A stretch of 5,807 nt of DNA from an uncultured Eubacteriales bacterium. Lineage in GTDB: Bacteria > Bacillota > Clostridia > Lachnospirales > Lachnospiraceae. Shown in pieces: positions 5,803 through 5,807 of the stretch (positions are counted from its first letter, which is position 1; each line of letters begins with the position of its first letter). The notes below the pieces were generated by a model. It did no database searches. It had not been told where the DNA came from and worked only from the letters and a program-made list of their open reading frames with translations. A program made the translations under genes and the position numbers. The stretch spans positions 1 to 5,807 of the forward strand of contig ONWK01000304.1 of assembly GCA_900321505.1 (NCBI GenBank), read 5' to 3'.

Positions 5803-5807
5803 TGACA

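Overview
The window looks like chromosomal DNA of a Clostridia-type Bacillota, most probably a member of the Lachnospiraceae. Base composition is moderate, ribosome-binding sites are strong AGGAG types, and sigma-A-like -10 boxes precede the genes. The gene families are typical of gut Lachnospiraceae: a tandem solute-binding sensor, a VanS-like histidine kinase with a VENTG G1 box, and a secreted enzyme with choline-binding-type wall repeats. The genus cannot be told from this sequence alone.

Layout, left to right. (1) Bases 1-1269, minus strand: the first 423 residues of a membrane-targeted protein with two tandem periplasmic-binding-protein (Venus flytrap) domains. It runs off the left edge, so its output domain is not visible. 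(2) Bases 1270-1579: a divergent intergenic region. It holds the promoter of the left gene, a compact 107-base block of three consecutive hairpins, and the promoter and ribosome-binding site of the next gene. (3) Bases 1580-2800, plus strand: a complete 406-residue sensor histidine kinase with no response regulator gene beside it. (4) Bases 2839-3160, plus strand: a broken remnant of a GNAT-like conserved protein, with its ribosome-binding site and first eight codons intact, an internal deletion with frame change, and loss of most of the C-terminal part. (5) Bases 3119-3148: a bidirectional Rho-independent terminator between convergent transcription units. (6) Bases 3157-5541, minus strand: a 794-residue secreted calcineurin-type metallophosphoesterase ending in a K/E-rich linker and aromatic wall-binding repeats. 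(7) Bases 5542-5807: the promoter of that gene overlapping an inverted repeat, then a plus-strand terminator, then a -10 box and Shine-Dalgarno for a gene that probably starts just beyond the right edge.

The three intact proteins all belong to the cell surface: two sense signals across the membrane and one is an exported, probably wall-attached hydrolase. Nothing in the sequence proves that they act in one pathway; they are separate transcription units. The items most worth a second look are the three-hairpin element that supplies the -35 of the kinase promoter, the wall-anchored phosphoesterase (whose substrate could be a wall phosphodiester, but this is inference), and the decayed gene behind the kinase.
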